DNA of 64,000 nt from Biomphalaria glabrata (GCF_947242115.1 NC_074711.1:8553934-8617933); one strand, 5' to 3'; shown: positions 32,390 through 45,400, counted from the first letter of the stretch. Numbers and translations are program-made. The notes: generated by a model from the letters alone, not told the origin.

Positions 32390-35330
32390 TCTACCACTGG
32401 ACTCTGACATTGTCGCTACATCTGCTGTTGGTCCGTTCCAGTATCATTCTGTGCAGAACCACTGTGCCTGCGTCAGAACTAGAAACCGGAGCCAGACGCC
32501 ACAGCACCGAAGAACCGGAGCCAGACGCCAGATCACCCAGAAACCGGAACCAAAAGAAGCATCTGGAAGAAGAACCGGGGCCGTTATAGACCAGTACCGA
32601 AGGACATTGGGGAGCCGGAACGTTCGTTGTCCTAACCAACATTTGGTGAAGACATAGCCGTGACCTTTGCCGTCGGGACAGACGTTAGCGTGGGAAGAGT
32701 GGACCCGAGACTGATTGGAAAGTTTTCTAAAACATATAACTGTTATTTAATTAACTTCTTTCTCCGTAGAATAATTAGAGTCTTTGCGAAAAGTGACAGC
32801 TCGATAGATTATCCCTACCAGGTTGAATCGTGATGGATTGGGGATAGCCTTAAAATGAGGTGTCGTCTAGCAAGAGGCACAGATATACGTTTTGCTGTGA
32901 ACCCCTCTTGTATGTGAATGTGAATCATTTAGTTGAGCATTTGTTTGTACTAACGTCGTGTACTAAATGTTTGCAGTACTCCTGTCTTAAGTCTTACTGT
33001 CAGACGAAAGTCTCATACATTAGAACTAGATCTATATTTTGGTGTTTATCTTATTTAAGTTTATTTATTTTCATAGTTTAATTATATTAGTTATATACTC
33101 TTCTGGCTGTGAAAGCAGGTAAGAGGTAACTAAGATCTAGCGTAACCTAGAATAGATCTAGAGGACAATCGAGTTGAAGCCGGATTGGCCATTCGCAATT
33201 TTGTAGTTTGTAAATAGACAGGTTGGTCTATTTACCAGTGACTCGAGTTGAGTAACACGTAGTCGGATAAGTGTGCATGTGTCGCACAGCGTTATAAGTC
33301 GAGTCAATAATACTGAGTGCATTTTAATAAGTATAGAAATTATTATAAATCTAAGTTGGTTATCTAGACGCCAAATGTCTAGAGGGACGAATTTAATTCG
33401 ATTGAATTAAGAAATATTTGGAAGCTGCGGAGCGAGGTTAATCTCATAAGTTGGTTTCAATTATAGAACATAACTAAGAAGGGCTAGTAGTCGTTTGTAC
33501 GAGAGGTACCATAAGTTATGTAAAAAGTAATGGAAATTAGCACAAAACAGGTAAATAATATGGCGACTGTTTCAAGTCACGACTTAGAAGATTTTAGGAA
33601 GAGGTTAATCCAAGAAGGCAAGACAGATCTAGAACTGCGCAACAAACAACTAACCGCCTATCTGCAGCAGATGGTGGCGGAGGAAGCAGAGCGCTTGGAG
33701 AGAGAGAGAGATGGTTAGAGAAGCGGAAAGAGTCAGAGAAAAAGAAAAAAAGAAGAGGCTGGCCGCATAGGGCGGGAAAAAGTTAGAGAAACGGAACACA
33801 TAGAGAGGGAGAAAAGAGATGAGGGAGATAGAAAGGTAAAGATACAAGTGGAGAAGATGGCGTAAGTGTGCCCACTGAAGGTAAGAGCAACACAGAGAAC
33901 CCAAGTAGCGACGCAAGCATCAAGAGGATTATACAGCTTTTTGCAGAGAACAAGGACGACATCAGCGCCTATCTAAAGCATTTCCAGATCAAGCTTACAA
34001 AGTTTAAAGTCCGAGAGAAGGAGTGATCCAAAAATCTTGCTGGATTTCGTACATGGGCTAGCCCTCACGATTTGCCAGAACCACCAGAAATCGATGCAAT
34101 CAAGTGTTAAAAAAGTAACTTTTAAATGAATACGGGCACAACGCTGCAACATTCCGAAAGAAATATTACGAAAATACGCATTCAACCAGGTAGATCCACA
34201 AACGACCATCTATTCGGAACAATTTTTTTTTCACCAAATGGCTCGGATTCGAGAACTTCATCTTGATCCACAATATCATTAACAAAAGTGGCTCTCAGCT
34301 ACAGTCCTTTATAAAGAAAAGGAACCCTAAAACAATAGAAGAGGTGATAGAAATCATATGGATGTTCAAAAACGCCTTCCTAAACAACCCACTTTAAGAT
34401 CGGGACCATAGGAAAGTCATTGACCTGGTAGGGTATGTCAAAGTGAATCAAGTTAGAGACAGGGTCACTAATGATAGAAGGACATAGGAATATTAGTTTG
34501 GATAGTAATTATAGCTTAAACGATAGTTCTTGGGAAAATGAAAATAATGGCAGAGAAATTTAAGATAGGAGAAGTGATAGACCTAAAACGAGTAATAGAA
34601 ACCTCTGTGAGGTGACGTGTCTTAACTGTCAGGGAAAACACACATTTGGCAGACCAGTGTAAAAACATAAAAGAAAGAGACCTGACAATAGGCAATGCAC
34701 AAGTGTCAGGGGAGGTAATCAGAGAAATCGTGTACAAGCGATGCAACTGTGTTGGCGTTATTGTTGCTTATACCTTCAATCGGCCTCCGACGCGGGTTCA
34801 TTTTGTAATAAGCATCCAAGGCAGGGATTGCGACTGTGGGGACAGTAAACCAGATGAAGAAATTAATTACGTTGATAGTGGGGAAAATAAATTTAAACTT
34901 GTATACAGGCGTTGCAAATAATATACAGGTGATTGTGATTCGGGACCTAGCTAGTAGTACTCTCGCGGTTAGAGGGGGATTAGTGAAAGCTAGAGATTAT
35001 TTGGGCTATTCCAAATCATTTAGATTGGCAGACGGCAAAAGTTAAGCGTTTCCAAGCGTGCAAAGTATTTCTTAGATCTCCGTTGTATACAGGGTATTGT
35101 GAAGGGGTAGCCATGACGAGGTTATCTACGGATGTTCTACTAGGAAATGTAGAAGGTGTCAGAGCCGCTACTGACAAGCAGGTTAGACATTGGAAAAGTA
35201 GCTATACAACAAGAAGCGAAACAAACCTAGAAAAGACATAGTTTGTTATTCATGCCATAAATTTGAGCACGTCGCTAGATATTGTAGGAGTAGAGCAGTC
35301 AGAACCGAAGATTGCACGGTCGGATTGGAG
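32390..35330 (+). mobile_element. LTR retrotransposon fossil (Gypsy-like gag/protease region), broken
   Basis: A likely end of a 5' LTR with AATAAA near 32.35 kb is followed by a plausible primer-binding area (TGGTGAAGAC near 32.64 kb). From about 33530 come a charged, coiled-coil-like gag N-terminus, sequence resembling a retropepsin-type domain (around 34.9-35.2 kb), and a CCHC zinc knuckle (CYSCHKFEHVARYC, around 35.25 kb). No reverse transcriptase, integrase or clear 3' LTR is seen. It carries several breaks and is not active. Boundaries are approximate. Confidence 0.6.
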
Positions 35331-35334
35331 ACGC

Positions 35335-36695
35335 TGGCTTATATCCGATAGTGATGATAGAAAAGATGACTGCAGTATGGGTAATTAAAAGTCATACATA
35401 GGTAGAAGGTCTTATCAGAAAAAAATGTAAACTCCAGTTTGAGAGAACAAATGCATGGCTCGCGCAGAAAGCCAGTGAAACATAACGCTATACGATTGTC
35501 TTGTGTATGTAAATGTAAATAGATTTTATGTCAATTCGTGCATTCTTAATTAATTGGCTGGCCTTGTTGTCATTACTAGACTAATATTTATGTTGTCTCG
35601 AGGTACCTTGGGATAGTATATTCATCTTATAATATACGTAATTGGGAATATAGTTAAGTTTGTAATTTGTTGTTATTAAGGTTGGCCCAGTTTGGTTGGT
35701 TAGTTATCTAGTTATCTATTATGTATGTATGCATAGTAATTTTGTTTGATGTTTGATACAGTTGATGTAGTGGTATATTTCGGACAAAATAATGCAAAAC
35801 AAAAACAAGCAAAAAACTTTAGTGCAAATTATTAGGTCAAACTTTGCTCATGTAGTTGGCATCTTTCTGTAATGGAGAAAATTTAGACCCTAATGCAAAA
35901 AGCACGAAGGATTGTATGCTGTTGCTAAATTTGTTGTTTGGTCCAGACATGGTGATGAGTCTAATTTTATCCTTCAACAAGTTCTTTTCAGGTTATAGAT
36001 AAAACGAAAGAAGCGACAGCGTTTGTGAATTCGTTGAATGCTCCGCTTTTTTTTTTGGTCCGAAATTGATATGAATCCTTCTTTAAAATACTAATAGAAT
36101 GTTTTTAAATAATTTTGTTTTATTTTGTTTAAAAGAAAAAAGTCCATGTTTTAGCCTAGAGCATTTGCATCACTTGATATTTCATACTAAAGACTTAATG
36201 AATATACCATTTGCAATATTAATGTCTGAATATAATCATTTTAGAAGTTATACTGCAAAGACTTCTTCCACAGCCAATAACAGCCAAATACCTTTAGGCA
36301 AAAGACTTAATGTAAACGACACGACTTGAGTTGCGGTTTTCTAGACTGTATTTTATCATGAAATGAAGTCCAGACTTTACCTTAAAAAAAGAATATGATT
36401 ACGCGTTTTTTGTTGGGGGACTTAAGAGACTTTCTATTTTAATTGCCATGTACATTGACATTTAGAACTAAAAGAACACGAGAGCAGCTCTTCAGATTGG
36501 GAGTTTTTAACCGATCACTTTTTTTTTTGTCATTACAAAAATGTTTCCAAAATAAATAAATATCTTACATCAATAATTATTTTCAAAAGAGCCATGCTCA
36601 GTCACCTGGTACTCATAAAAATCTGCGAGAGCATGTCACTATTGATGTCATTATTTATACGCCTAATGGGCCTTTTGGTTATTACTGTTATAATA
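35335..36695. other. Intergenic DNA with one small LINE remnant
   Basis: Around 35985-36045 a short stretch (GGTTATAGATAAAACGAAAG... GAATTCGTTGAATG) resembles the LINE reverse-transcriptase segment at 23.39-23.44 kb. Nothing else is recognised. Confidence 0.45.
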
Positions 36696-36699
36696 AAAG

Positions 36700-37524
36700 T
36701 TCCCTTTCAGACCTTGCAATCTGTTTTGTCTCCCACAGTTCACGAGGTGTCATGTGGCCAGCACAACGACCTTCAAAAACGTTCAGTAGAGAATCGGGGC
36801 CGAGGTTGTCATTATCACGTTGATCGTTAGAAAGGATTTTATCCAACGAACAGGCCTGGACATGGGGCTCTTCACCCCTAACGTGTCTGAGGGCTCCCAG
36901 CATTAACGACAATAGACCGAAAGGGCGAGCGTACCACGTACACGGCGCACCTCGCCTCGTTCCAACAAGTGGCTGGGGACAGGGCTAACTATGAGGAATT
37001 TACCTCATGTTCCTTTACCGTGGCCGCCACTATTCTATGTAGGACCGCACTCCAGCTTAACGGCTAACCATGGGGATTTTACCTCATATTCCTAAACTGT
37101 GACCGCCGCTATTCTATGTAAGGACCGCCACTCCAGCATAACTGATGACGGACTCCTGCTTGGAACGTTGTGGCGGACTTGTTGGACTGGGTTGCTGGCT
37201 TTTGTTCAATCCCCATCCGAGTGAGATAAAAAAAAAACTCACTCAGGGTTTCAGGCCGGGGCCGTGTTCGCTAGTCGTACTTTGCCTATCAAGTTACACT
37301 ACTAGACGTTTCCACGGAGGCGCCACGCTGAGGCGACGGGTAGTTCGAATCCTTCGCGCACAAAAACCAACCGCCTTTACTATATCCCAATTAATATCAG
37401 TTACTTAATAGGGCTGGGCGGACTCTAAGGCGCCATAAAGATAGCGAAATAAAAATCTCAGCCTTCACTACGATTCGAACCTGGCAGCCAAGAGCTTTGC
37501 CACTCAGCCACACCACCTTATTTA
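36700..37524 (-). repeat. SINE family 1 split by a ~590-base insert
   Basis: 36700-36775 holds the SINE's first part up to GCCAGCACAACGACC; 37368-37524 continues with ACCAACCGCC to CAGCCACACCACC. Between them lies a GC-richer insert that contains a tandem pair of ~80-base units (about 36985-37062, 37066-37141) with GTGGCCGCC/GTGACCGCC ... TATTCTATGTA. The insert is not recognised. Confidence 0.6.
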
Positions 37525-37949
37525 AAAAAGAACGATTCATTCTAAAGTGAATGAAGTCTAGGCTAAAAACTAATTCCCCGGCTATACAATAATGTGCATT
37601 GTAAGACTATCACTTGAGGACAATACGAGCTTGGAAGAAAATGGAGCGACATCTATTTATAAAGATAATTCGTTTCTTTTTTTCCTCAAACTATAAAAAC
37701 AGTTCATTGTCCTAAACTACACAAGAAGAAAATAAAGTTAATCCAGCTTCCAAACAGCAATAAGATAAATAGCAGTGACAACACCTTTTTGATAACATAA
37801 AAGACTTGCCAACTCTGCTACACAATACACTAATCTAAACTTTTGAACTGATACAATACCAGGACAATAGTATGTCCTAACACTATAAGGATAACATGTG
37901 CAAAATCACTGTATAATTTAATAACACAGTGAACTAGTGCATCCATTGT

Positions 37950-38168
37950 ATATTGTTGTAACCTTGTGGTGCACACCGCCATTCAGGATGGTGCAGAAGG
38001 TGAGCCTTGTTAGACACCTGGCTAGGAAGGGTGTTGACATTGGACCGAGAGACAACGATTTTCGCCAAGGTCTGTAAAAGGAGATGAAGATGTTGTGCTT
38101 GTCATGTCTCCATGTAAATAAACATCTATATTTCGTTGAGTTGCCTCCCTTCAGTTATTACAACATGA
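37950..38168. mobile_element. ~215-base insertion, possibly a solo LTR fossil
   Basis: It is missing from the matching place in copy 1 of the duplication (near position 490). It opens TGTTGTAACC and closes TTATTACAACA, with an internal AATAAA, which would suit a short LTR. A clean target duplication is not visible, so family and nature stay uncertain. Confidence 0.35.
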
Positions 38169-38889
38169 ACTTAGTTACCAAACGCTATCCAAAACTTTTT
38201 TTACGTAAATATATTTTTTTTCACGTTGGAATAATCGATTCCACTATAAAAATAATGTTTGCATAAATAATCGTATTCGACGATAACGTGCTGAATGTCT
38301 GATTTCAATCGAGACCACACGGTATAGAAGGCCTCAACCAGTAGCGGTCCTGGAGGGTGGCAGGTGGGCTACCGTCCCAGGCCCCGATCCTTTAGATAGA
38401 TTCCCTTGTCACCCTTAGCTTCGCTCTCCAGATCAGCTTTCTTTAACTAGGGCTTTTTACTTAATATTTGGGAAGACTTGCTGACATATATATAATACCA
38501 GTTACCATCCAAGCTCTAAAAATGACATTTTTTGGTTTTAAAAACCGTTCAGTGTTGGTAAAGACAGCGTCTTTTCTACGAGGCTATCATTGCTTAATAA
38601 CTGTTTACTTTGGCATCAATAAAAACAAGTAGATGAAATCGACAAATTAAGATCATTTAATTTCGAAAATAAACGACAACCTATTGGATTTGAATAGGAA
38701 AAGGCGTAAAGATCAAGGTTGAACCAGTTGCAGGGCTATAAATAAGTCATTTATAGTATTGTTAACATAAATACAACATTTGACAAATAAAAGTTAGTGT
38801 TTTCTTGACTGTTTATTGGGGTGACGTTCCGAGAAATTAAAATTTTCGCGATATTTAATTTCATATACGTCTGAGGCATTAGACGTCTC

Positions 38890-39860
38890 GAGAGACGATC
38901 TTTTCCCTTTGTGTGGCTAAAGAGACCAATCCCTGGTCACAGGGTGGACATACGTAACCACCAGGCGCCGTCGCATTTTTACCCTTCTTTCTGCTGCTGT
39001 TATGTATGGCATCTGCAATCCGAGACTCTTCCTTTATGCTCTTTCTCCATGTGGTCTATCTAGTGCCACTTTTTCCCAGCTGCTAGTGTCGATTTAGAAA
39101 AGCTTCATGTAGCGTTTGCATACATTCTTTTACCGTAAAGGTGGACGACCAGCGGCTCTCCAGCCTTCTATTACAGAATGCCTTGTGAAAGTCGACCTTT
39201 CAGCATTCTACTAACGTGACCAAGCCAGCCAAGGCGTCTGCTACAGATAACACAGTGAATATCCTGGCACCGCTATGCGTAACACTTCCTCAATGGTTAT
39301 TTTATCTTGCCACCTTATTTTAAAGATCTGCAATAGGCATCGGAGGTTGAAGACATTAAACTTTTTTTACCTGCCATAAGTAGGTTGAGCATGTTTCACT
39401 TTCGTATAGCGAAATGCTCATCACACAGGTCCGGTAGACTAGGGCTTTAGTATTGTTAGCCAGCAATATGTTCTCAACAATTTCTAGTGGTTGGCCATTA
39501 AAGATTACGTGAGATGCAGTATTTGTGCTCGGAACTAGTATCTTAGTCTTACTTTGACTAATATTTAAGCTGAACTTCTGGCAAGCAGCAGGTAGTTTTG
39601 TCAACCAGGGGCTGAAGCTAAATATCGGAATCGGCCACATTTGCTGCATCATCAGCATACATGAGCTTCCTGATAAGTATCTTTCTAACCTTGGTTTTTA
39701 CCCGCAGCCTTGATACATTATTTCTTAAGGATCTTGAATGGAGAAATACACACCTTCGTTGATGTCGTTGTACGCATAATGCCGTAGGCCGAGAAGAACA
39801 TGCCAAACAAATTAGCTGCACACCTAATCTTTCATTTACGTACACTATTTTGAAATACGA
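38890..39860 (-). mobile_element. LINE fragment: reverse-transcriptase end to 3' end
   Basis: Minus strand: LMYADDAANVADSD (catalytic YADD box), KFSLNISQSKTKILVPS, FNGQPLEIVEN, YRTCVMSISLYESET, then the WQDKITIEEVL region and the GGYVCPPCD zinc-finger-like end. It is interrupted in several frames. It sits inside the second copy of the duplicated block and is absent from copy 1. Same family as the split LINE at 21.4/29.0 kb. Confidence 0.8.
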
Positions 39861-40254
39861 ACAGTATCACAAGCCGCCCCCTAACACTTTAATCTATTAA
39901 ATAAAACTCTCCCATTATTTCAATAACCATTACAAGCCGTATGTAACTTGTTCTATCGAGACCAATCATTATAGTGGTCTCAATACTGACTTGTGACAAT
40001 GCAACGACTATTGGTCTACACATGTGTATTGGCTGAAAGAGGCTTACACATTGAAGTCGAGCAACTAGTTTTTTGTATAAAGCGTTTCAATAGCGATGAC
40101 TGTAACATTCACACAGTTGTTCCCCCCAACCCTTTCTTTTCCCAACTGGTCCTGACAACTGACTGAATCGCATTGCATTGAGAAACCTTAAAGAATGAAA
40201 TGGAGTCAATTAAAACAATTAGATAGTTATTTTTAAATATTGAGAGCTCTCTTT

Positions 40255-40340
40255 TTACCTGCCTGGTTGGACCACTTGGGAGGTCAATTTTGAGTTTCTG
40301 TTTTCACACAAACTGTCTTTGTAAACTTGTTTAAAGATTT
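40255..40340 (-). repeat. Partial rep5
   Basis: TGGACCACTTGGGAGG, TTTTCACACAAACTGTC and TTGTAAACTTG match the end of the rep5 copies read on the minus strand. Confidence 0.55.
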
Positions 40341-40609
40341 CTTTGTATTTGCAAACTAAACATGATTTTACAAAGCTTATATCAACTGACTGTGTCTGTA
40401 TGTGTGGTAAATAAAAAAAGGTTGTTCACGCTATTTCTCCCACACCCAATCTCGGATCAAGGTGAACATTCGCACAATTATTTCTTCTACTTGACAACAC
40501 AAGAATCAATGTAAAAAAAAAATTAAACAGTTACTTAATTAACTATTAGTAATTAGGGCCAACTTTTTTTTATGGTATCAAACAAGGTAAATAAGTTGTA
40601 CTTGATTAA

Positions 40610-40870
40610 TATGATGCTATATGTTGTTGCTGTCTTGCGTAGTGCATACATGTCACCATACAGTTCGAGAATTTTTGGTTTTTCAGACCTGTCGAGTCAG
40701 AGATCAGCAAGTCTGGGGCAGTCAAACAGAATATGAGACACGGTTTCCGCTTCTTCTACGCAGTCACCGAGATTTTAAATTATGCAGTGAAAATATGAGT
40801 TAACAGGACAGTGGCCTGTCCTGCACTGTGCTATGATAGATTATTCTGGCCTGGGCAGCCTCCACCACGG
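40610..40870 (-). mobile_element. I-clade-type LINE 3' end fragment
   Basis: Minus-strand text encodes ETVSHILFDCPRLADL and KPKILELYGD, the same end as the RNase-H-bearing LINE at 46240-46360. Truncated at its 5' side. Confidence 0.6.
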
Positions 40871-40939
40871 TGAAGTGCGGTCATGGCACCTTATGCGCTC
40901 CCAGATTCCGCTATATTAAAATTGTGTTCAAATCGTAAT

Positions 40940-41600
40940 GAAACATAGTAAAAACGCGGAAAAGATTTTGAAAAACAAAATAACAAGAAAGTAGAAATGT
41001 AGGATTACTGTTACGAAATAAATAAACATGTTCTTTGTGTCACAAAGGTTTGCACCTCACTCCCCATTGATCTCAAACAGACAACATGCGAAACTACATG
41101 AAAAAAAACAAACATAACAGAAGGGGTTTAGGGAAAATGCTGAGCTATGACTGACTGAGCTACTGCACGTTTGTCTGGTGTAGAGGATGTGCCAGTCGTA
41201 GTCCACAGCTTATTCTGAACTGATCAGCCGACGCGTTGGAGACTATTGAACGGTCAAGCCATTAAAATATGCTTGCTCTAAACTGGTGGTAACAAAAAAA
41301 AAAAAAAGGTATATTGCCTCACTCCACTTTCGTGGATTAAACCCTTACGATAAATAAAATTGTTGTTCATCAGACGTCTGTTCCTCGAGACGCACTCGTG
41401 CTCCACTTGTTTTGTTCCAACAAGCGATACACAAGAGTGCACCACGCTTCTGAAATTGAGTCCACGGTAGTATCTGTAGTATGTTGTTTCGACGGAAGTC
41501 TTTGACCTAGTTATCTGGCGATGGTGGAGAAAGATTTGTTTGCAGCAACTGAACTGGGTCCCGCGATTGTGCATCTACCATAGGATTGATGTTTTGTTTG
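40940..41600. other. Intergenic DNA, nothing recognised
   Basis: Unique-looking sequence with a poly-A run at 41293. The small reading frames have no recognisable motif. Confidence 0.45.
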
Positions 41601-41603
41601 TAT

Positions 41604-41968
41604 AATGTTTTACATGTTTCGGATGTTTCGGACCATCGATAAATCCAAAACGACAGTCCAGCGCGCAAACCGCACGACCAGGCAGCCATATGACCTCATT
41701 GTTTCCTTGAGTTTTATAATAAGGTGTTCATAAAGCATTCCAATGTACATTTTACAATCACACAACGAGTAAAAGGAGGAATCAAGACCCACAGTTAAAA
41801 TGTAAAATGTTTGACATGTTTCGGATGTTCCTTCAGAGTTGAAGATAGTTTACTTCCTAGTCCAAACCTCCAGCAGGACGACGGGGGATGGGAGCGGGCA
41901 GGGTTTGAACCCTCGACTGTCGATAAATCCGAACGACAGTCCAGCGAGCAAACCACACGACCAGGCTT
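41604..41968 (-). repeat. Two SINE family 3 copies (one internally deleted)
   Basis: 41604-41690 keeps only the ends (TTTTACATGTTTCGGATG and CGACAGTCCAGCGCGCAAAC). 41803-41968 is near complete with box-B-like GGGTTTGAACCCTCGAC. Like 9675-9832, the complete one lies just outside the 3' end of a sec gene. Confidence 0.7.
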
Positions 41969-42166
41969 TGTATTCGTTATGCTATGTTTATGATTGAAAT
42001 AAAGTTTCTATACACCGCACCTTCGCATACCCCACAAAGCTGACACCAGCCGGTAAAACGAGTATAACCCGCGGGTTATATGTGCGGACATGTGAAGAAC
42101 GTACAAAACCAAATATTCACATCACAAACTCTTAGACTAAAATTTCATTTCTACACTATGCGAATT

Positions 42167-42336
42167 GACCTCATTCACCAATCGTAAACAAACAACATTT
42201 AGCCTCTATCTCTTCTATATAATTTACGATCTCATGTTTAATTTATGATGGTTGTCACGTGACAGTTTTTCCCCTTTGTTTTATCAATAAGATCACGTGA
42301 CTAAATGTTGTTTCTTTACGATTGGTAAATGGGGTC
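42167..42336. mobile_element. Palindromic MITE, ~170 bases
   Basis: Ends GACCTCATTCACCAATCGTA and TACGATTGGTAAATGGGGTC are inverted repeats extending ~36 bases. It interrupts the secB 3' flank; the matching secA flank (about 10325) lacks it. A second copy lies at 56355-56521. Confidence 0.8.
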
Positions 42337-42365
42337 CATAGAAGTGCAGCTAAAACAAACTTTGA

Positions 42366-42375
42366 TTTATTTATT
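42366..42375 (-). terminator. Polyadenylation signal of secB
   Basis: Minus-strand AATAAATAAA about 50 bases past the stop codon, conserved in secA. Confidence 0.7.
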
Positions 42376-42423
42376 GTCAGACATCTATTAAGAAGCGTAA
42401 CGTAACTATTTTACAAAATTTAT

Positions 42424-42463
42424 CTATGGAGAAGGAGCCAAATCCTGGAGAGATTTCATTTTT
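42424..42463 (-). CDS. secB exon 5 (C-terminus)
   Basis: Acceptor 'ctttcag' before 42463; encodes KMKSLQDLAPSP then TAG at 42424-42426. It does not align with the secA tail past the first few lysines, although the acceptor and the 3' UTR do. Confidence 0.7.
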
Positions 42464-45400
42464 CTGAAAGAAAAAAAAAAGAGACAAACATTACCAAGAC
42501 AGTACTGTACATTTTTTTAACAGACTAGAGAAAATATTTGTACTTCAAATCAAAATCACCACAAAATTAAAGCTACAAAAACATTGACATTTGCTTACGT
42601 GATTTAAACACACCCTGTTTTATGCACACGCAACATAACATAAAGGATTTATTCACACACATCATAACATAGTGTTCATATAAATACACATCATAACATA
42701 GTTGCTTTATATCCTACCATCATAAGAAGACTAGAGATGAGTGCAGTTGTTCACGTCTCCACGCAAACCCAGTTGAGACCAACACAATTGCCCTATTTTG
42801 TCCCTACCGAATGACATTATCTATCGTTAGTCTCTAAGTTTTTTTTTATCGTCTGTTTTTATCGTCATATTTGCTCTAAATCCGCACAACACACATCTGA
42901 ACAGAGCTGCTTTATCGTCACACAGCATAAAAGTTCTACTAGTGATATAGAAATATAAACTAAAGGTCTTCTAGTTCGGTAGAATTTAGGCCAGTTGTCT
43001 ACTAGTTCTTTGGAAATCTAAACTAGTGGTCTATTAGTTCTTTAGAAATGTAAAGTAGTGGTATATTAGTTCTGTAGAAATGTAAAGTAGTGACCTATTA
43101 GTTCTGTAGAAATGTAAAGAAATGGTCTATTAGTTCTGTAGAAATGTAAAGTAGTGGTCTATTAGTTCTGTAGAAATGTAAAGTAGTGGTCTATTAGTTC
43201 TGTAGAAATGTAAAGAAGTGGTATATTAGTTCTTTAGCACTTAGACAAACGAAACATTTTTGATAATAACGTTCATTGCTATTTTAAAATCTAACTGAAG
43301 ATATAAATAAAAGAAAAACGGTTTTGGACCCATGGCGGCCGACTGAAGTTTTGGGAACACACTCTCTGTAATCTATACTCTAGAGTAAGATGCATGTTTA
43401 TACTTTATACGTTTGTATGTATGTATGTATGTATGTATGCATGTATGTATGTATGTATGTATGTATGTATGTATGTATGTATGTATGCAGGGGCGGACTG
43501 GCTATATTGGCATTGGGGCAAATGCCCGGTGGGCTGGTACCCAAATGGGCCGGTAAGCCACCAAAATGACCGCATCAATGCCACTATGTCACATATTAAA
43601 TTGTTAAAGGTTTTATAATATTCTCTTATAAAAGACCCTCTGAGCGTCGGGTTTAAAAACAACTCTTACACAGACTCTACACTGTCTACAGTGTAATACC
43701 ATTTTAATTTAACACATTTTTCGAAATAATGTAAGAGCCTTCATTCGTAGACAGTGCTACTAGTAGGCTTCATTCTTTTAGGGCATATACATACTTAGCG
43801 AATAAAAAGCAATAGGGCCTATAAGGATATAAAGATATAGAGTCGACTGTATTCATTTATATCTATACATTATCAAACTTAACATTATGATTTTGAAGAC
43901 AGGTAGGCCCATCAAATGATATACCTTTGGTGGGCCAAATTGTAGAGAAACGCCCGGGCCGATTTCGACGCCCAGTCCGTAACTGTATGTATGTATGTAT
44001 GTATTTATGTACGTATGTATGTATGTCCCAAATAGAAATCAAAACTCTTTGACCTATCTTGATAAAACTAGGAATACATGTTTCTTAGATCAAGGCGGAG
44101 ACCGTAGTATATGCTTGACCTCCCTCCCAAAACCGGAAGACCCTACAAATAGACAAGAAGTAGCTAATTGTAGCTCCATAAAAGAACGAAACTGTTTGAC
44201 CAATCGGGTAAACCCATCCATTTCACACTTTAATTTTAATTTTGAAACAAGAAAAAATTGTGAAAAAAAAAACAACAAAACATTCTCCATGTTTGACATA
44301 GATCTAAATCAGTGTAACAGTGTATACTAATTATTTATATTTCAATCTATTTTTTAAATTATTTCGCCCCCCCTTTAGTACGTTGGCCGATTTGGTGGGG
44401 GTGCTGTCATGCGTATCTTTGCTGAAAAGGGAGCAAGTTCCAAAATTTGATCCATGACCTTAGGACAGCGTTTAAGATGCAGGGCGATATCTCAACACAT
44501 TTATCGGCCTCTCTCTCTTTCCTCTTATTCTCTTTGTCTCTACCTTTCTCCCTTTCTCTCCCACCTTCTCTCTTACTCATTAGATTAGAGACCTATCTCT
44601 CCTTTCTCTTTCTTTTCTTCTCTGTTCCTTCTCGACCGAGTCTCTTTCTCCCCCCCCCCCACACACACACACTTTTCTTACTTTTTCAGTTCAATTATCT
44701 CTACCAAATCAAAAGTTCCTCTGTTAGCTGAGCCTATTCCAGCACGGGCTCCTACATAAAAACAGAACAAACACAAAGTTATATCAAATGAGATCCTACG
44801 AACATTTCTATTCATTTTAATTAAATGTGAAACAATCAATGTATGAAATTTTCAATTCTTTGTATAATATTCTCGTCTGCACATTGGGTGCAAAAAGCAG
44901 TTAAACTAAAAAGGTCAGAACTACTTATAATGCGTTCTTGAGCAGGGGTGGGCAAATTACAGCCCGCGAAATCAGGTGTGCCTACGATGTATATATCTAA
45001 ATTATAAAGCAAATATATTATAAATAATGTCTATATAAACTATTGAAACTGTCTCAAGTTTCTTGTTCTTCTTCTTGAAACTGTCAGGTAGAGTAGAGCC
45101 TTCGGCTCTTGGAACTCTAGTCCAGCAAAAGTGAACGAGAGCTCTCTCTCTCACCAGCCAGAATGTGAGAGCAGTGTACACTGTTCTGTCTGGCGGGTGG
45201 GTTAGACTCGTGGCAAGAGGCCGCGTACACTATGACCCCCGCGATTTTCCTTTTCTATACCAGGCTATCCGTACGGGACACGCCATTTATGTAACGGCCC
45301 CTTGAGGAACAGCGCCTGGATTGTGACAAGGTTGTGGGAGCTTTTTTTACAACTCCGCGCAGTGTAATGAGGATGCTCTCGCACCCCTTTAGACACCCCC

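Larger units (their letters stand above)
37459..40250. repeat. Segmental duplication, copy 2 (partner at 1-835)
   Basis: Same order and strand as 1-835, expanded by two insertions. It places the start of a second duplicated unit just left of secB, as copy 1 sits left of ankA and secA. Confidence 0.75.

Noticed and set aside
43394-43662. Open frames on both strands across 43.4-43.7 kb
   Set aside because: They are translations of the TATG microsatellite and of the inserted MITE end.
42463-44682. secB as a pseudogene because of its short last exon
   Set aside because: With the phase carried from exon 4 the last exon reads through to a proper TAG, and all other exons are open, so an intact gene with a diverged tail is simpler.
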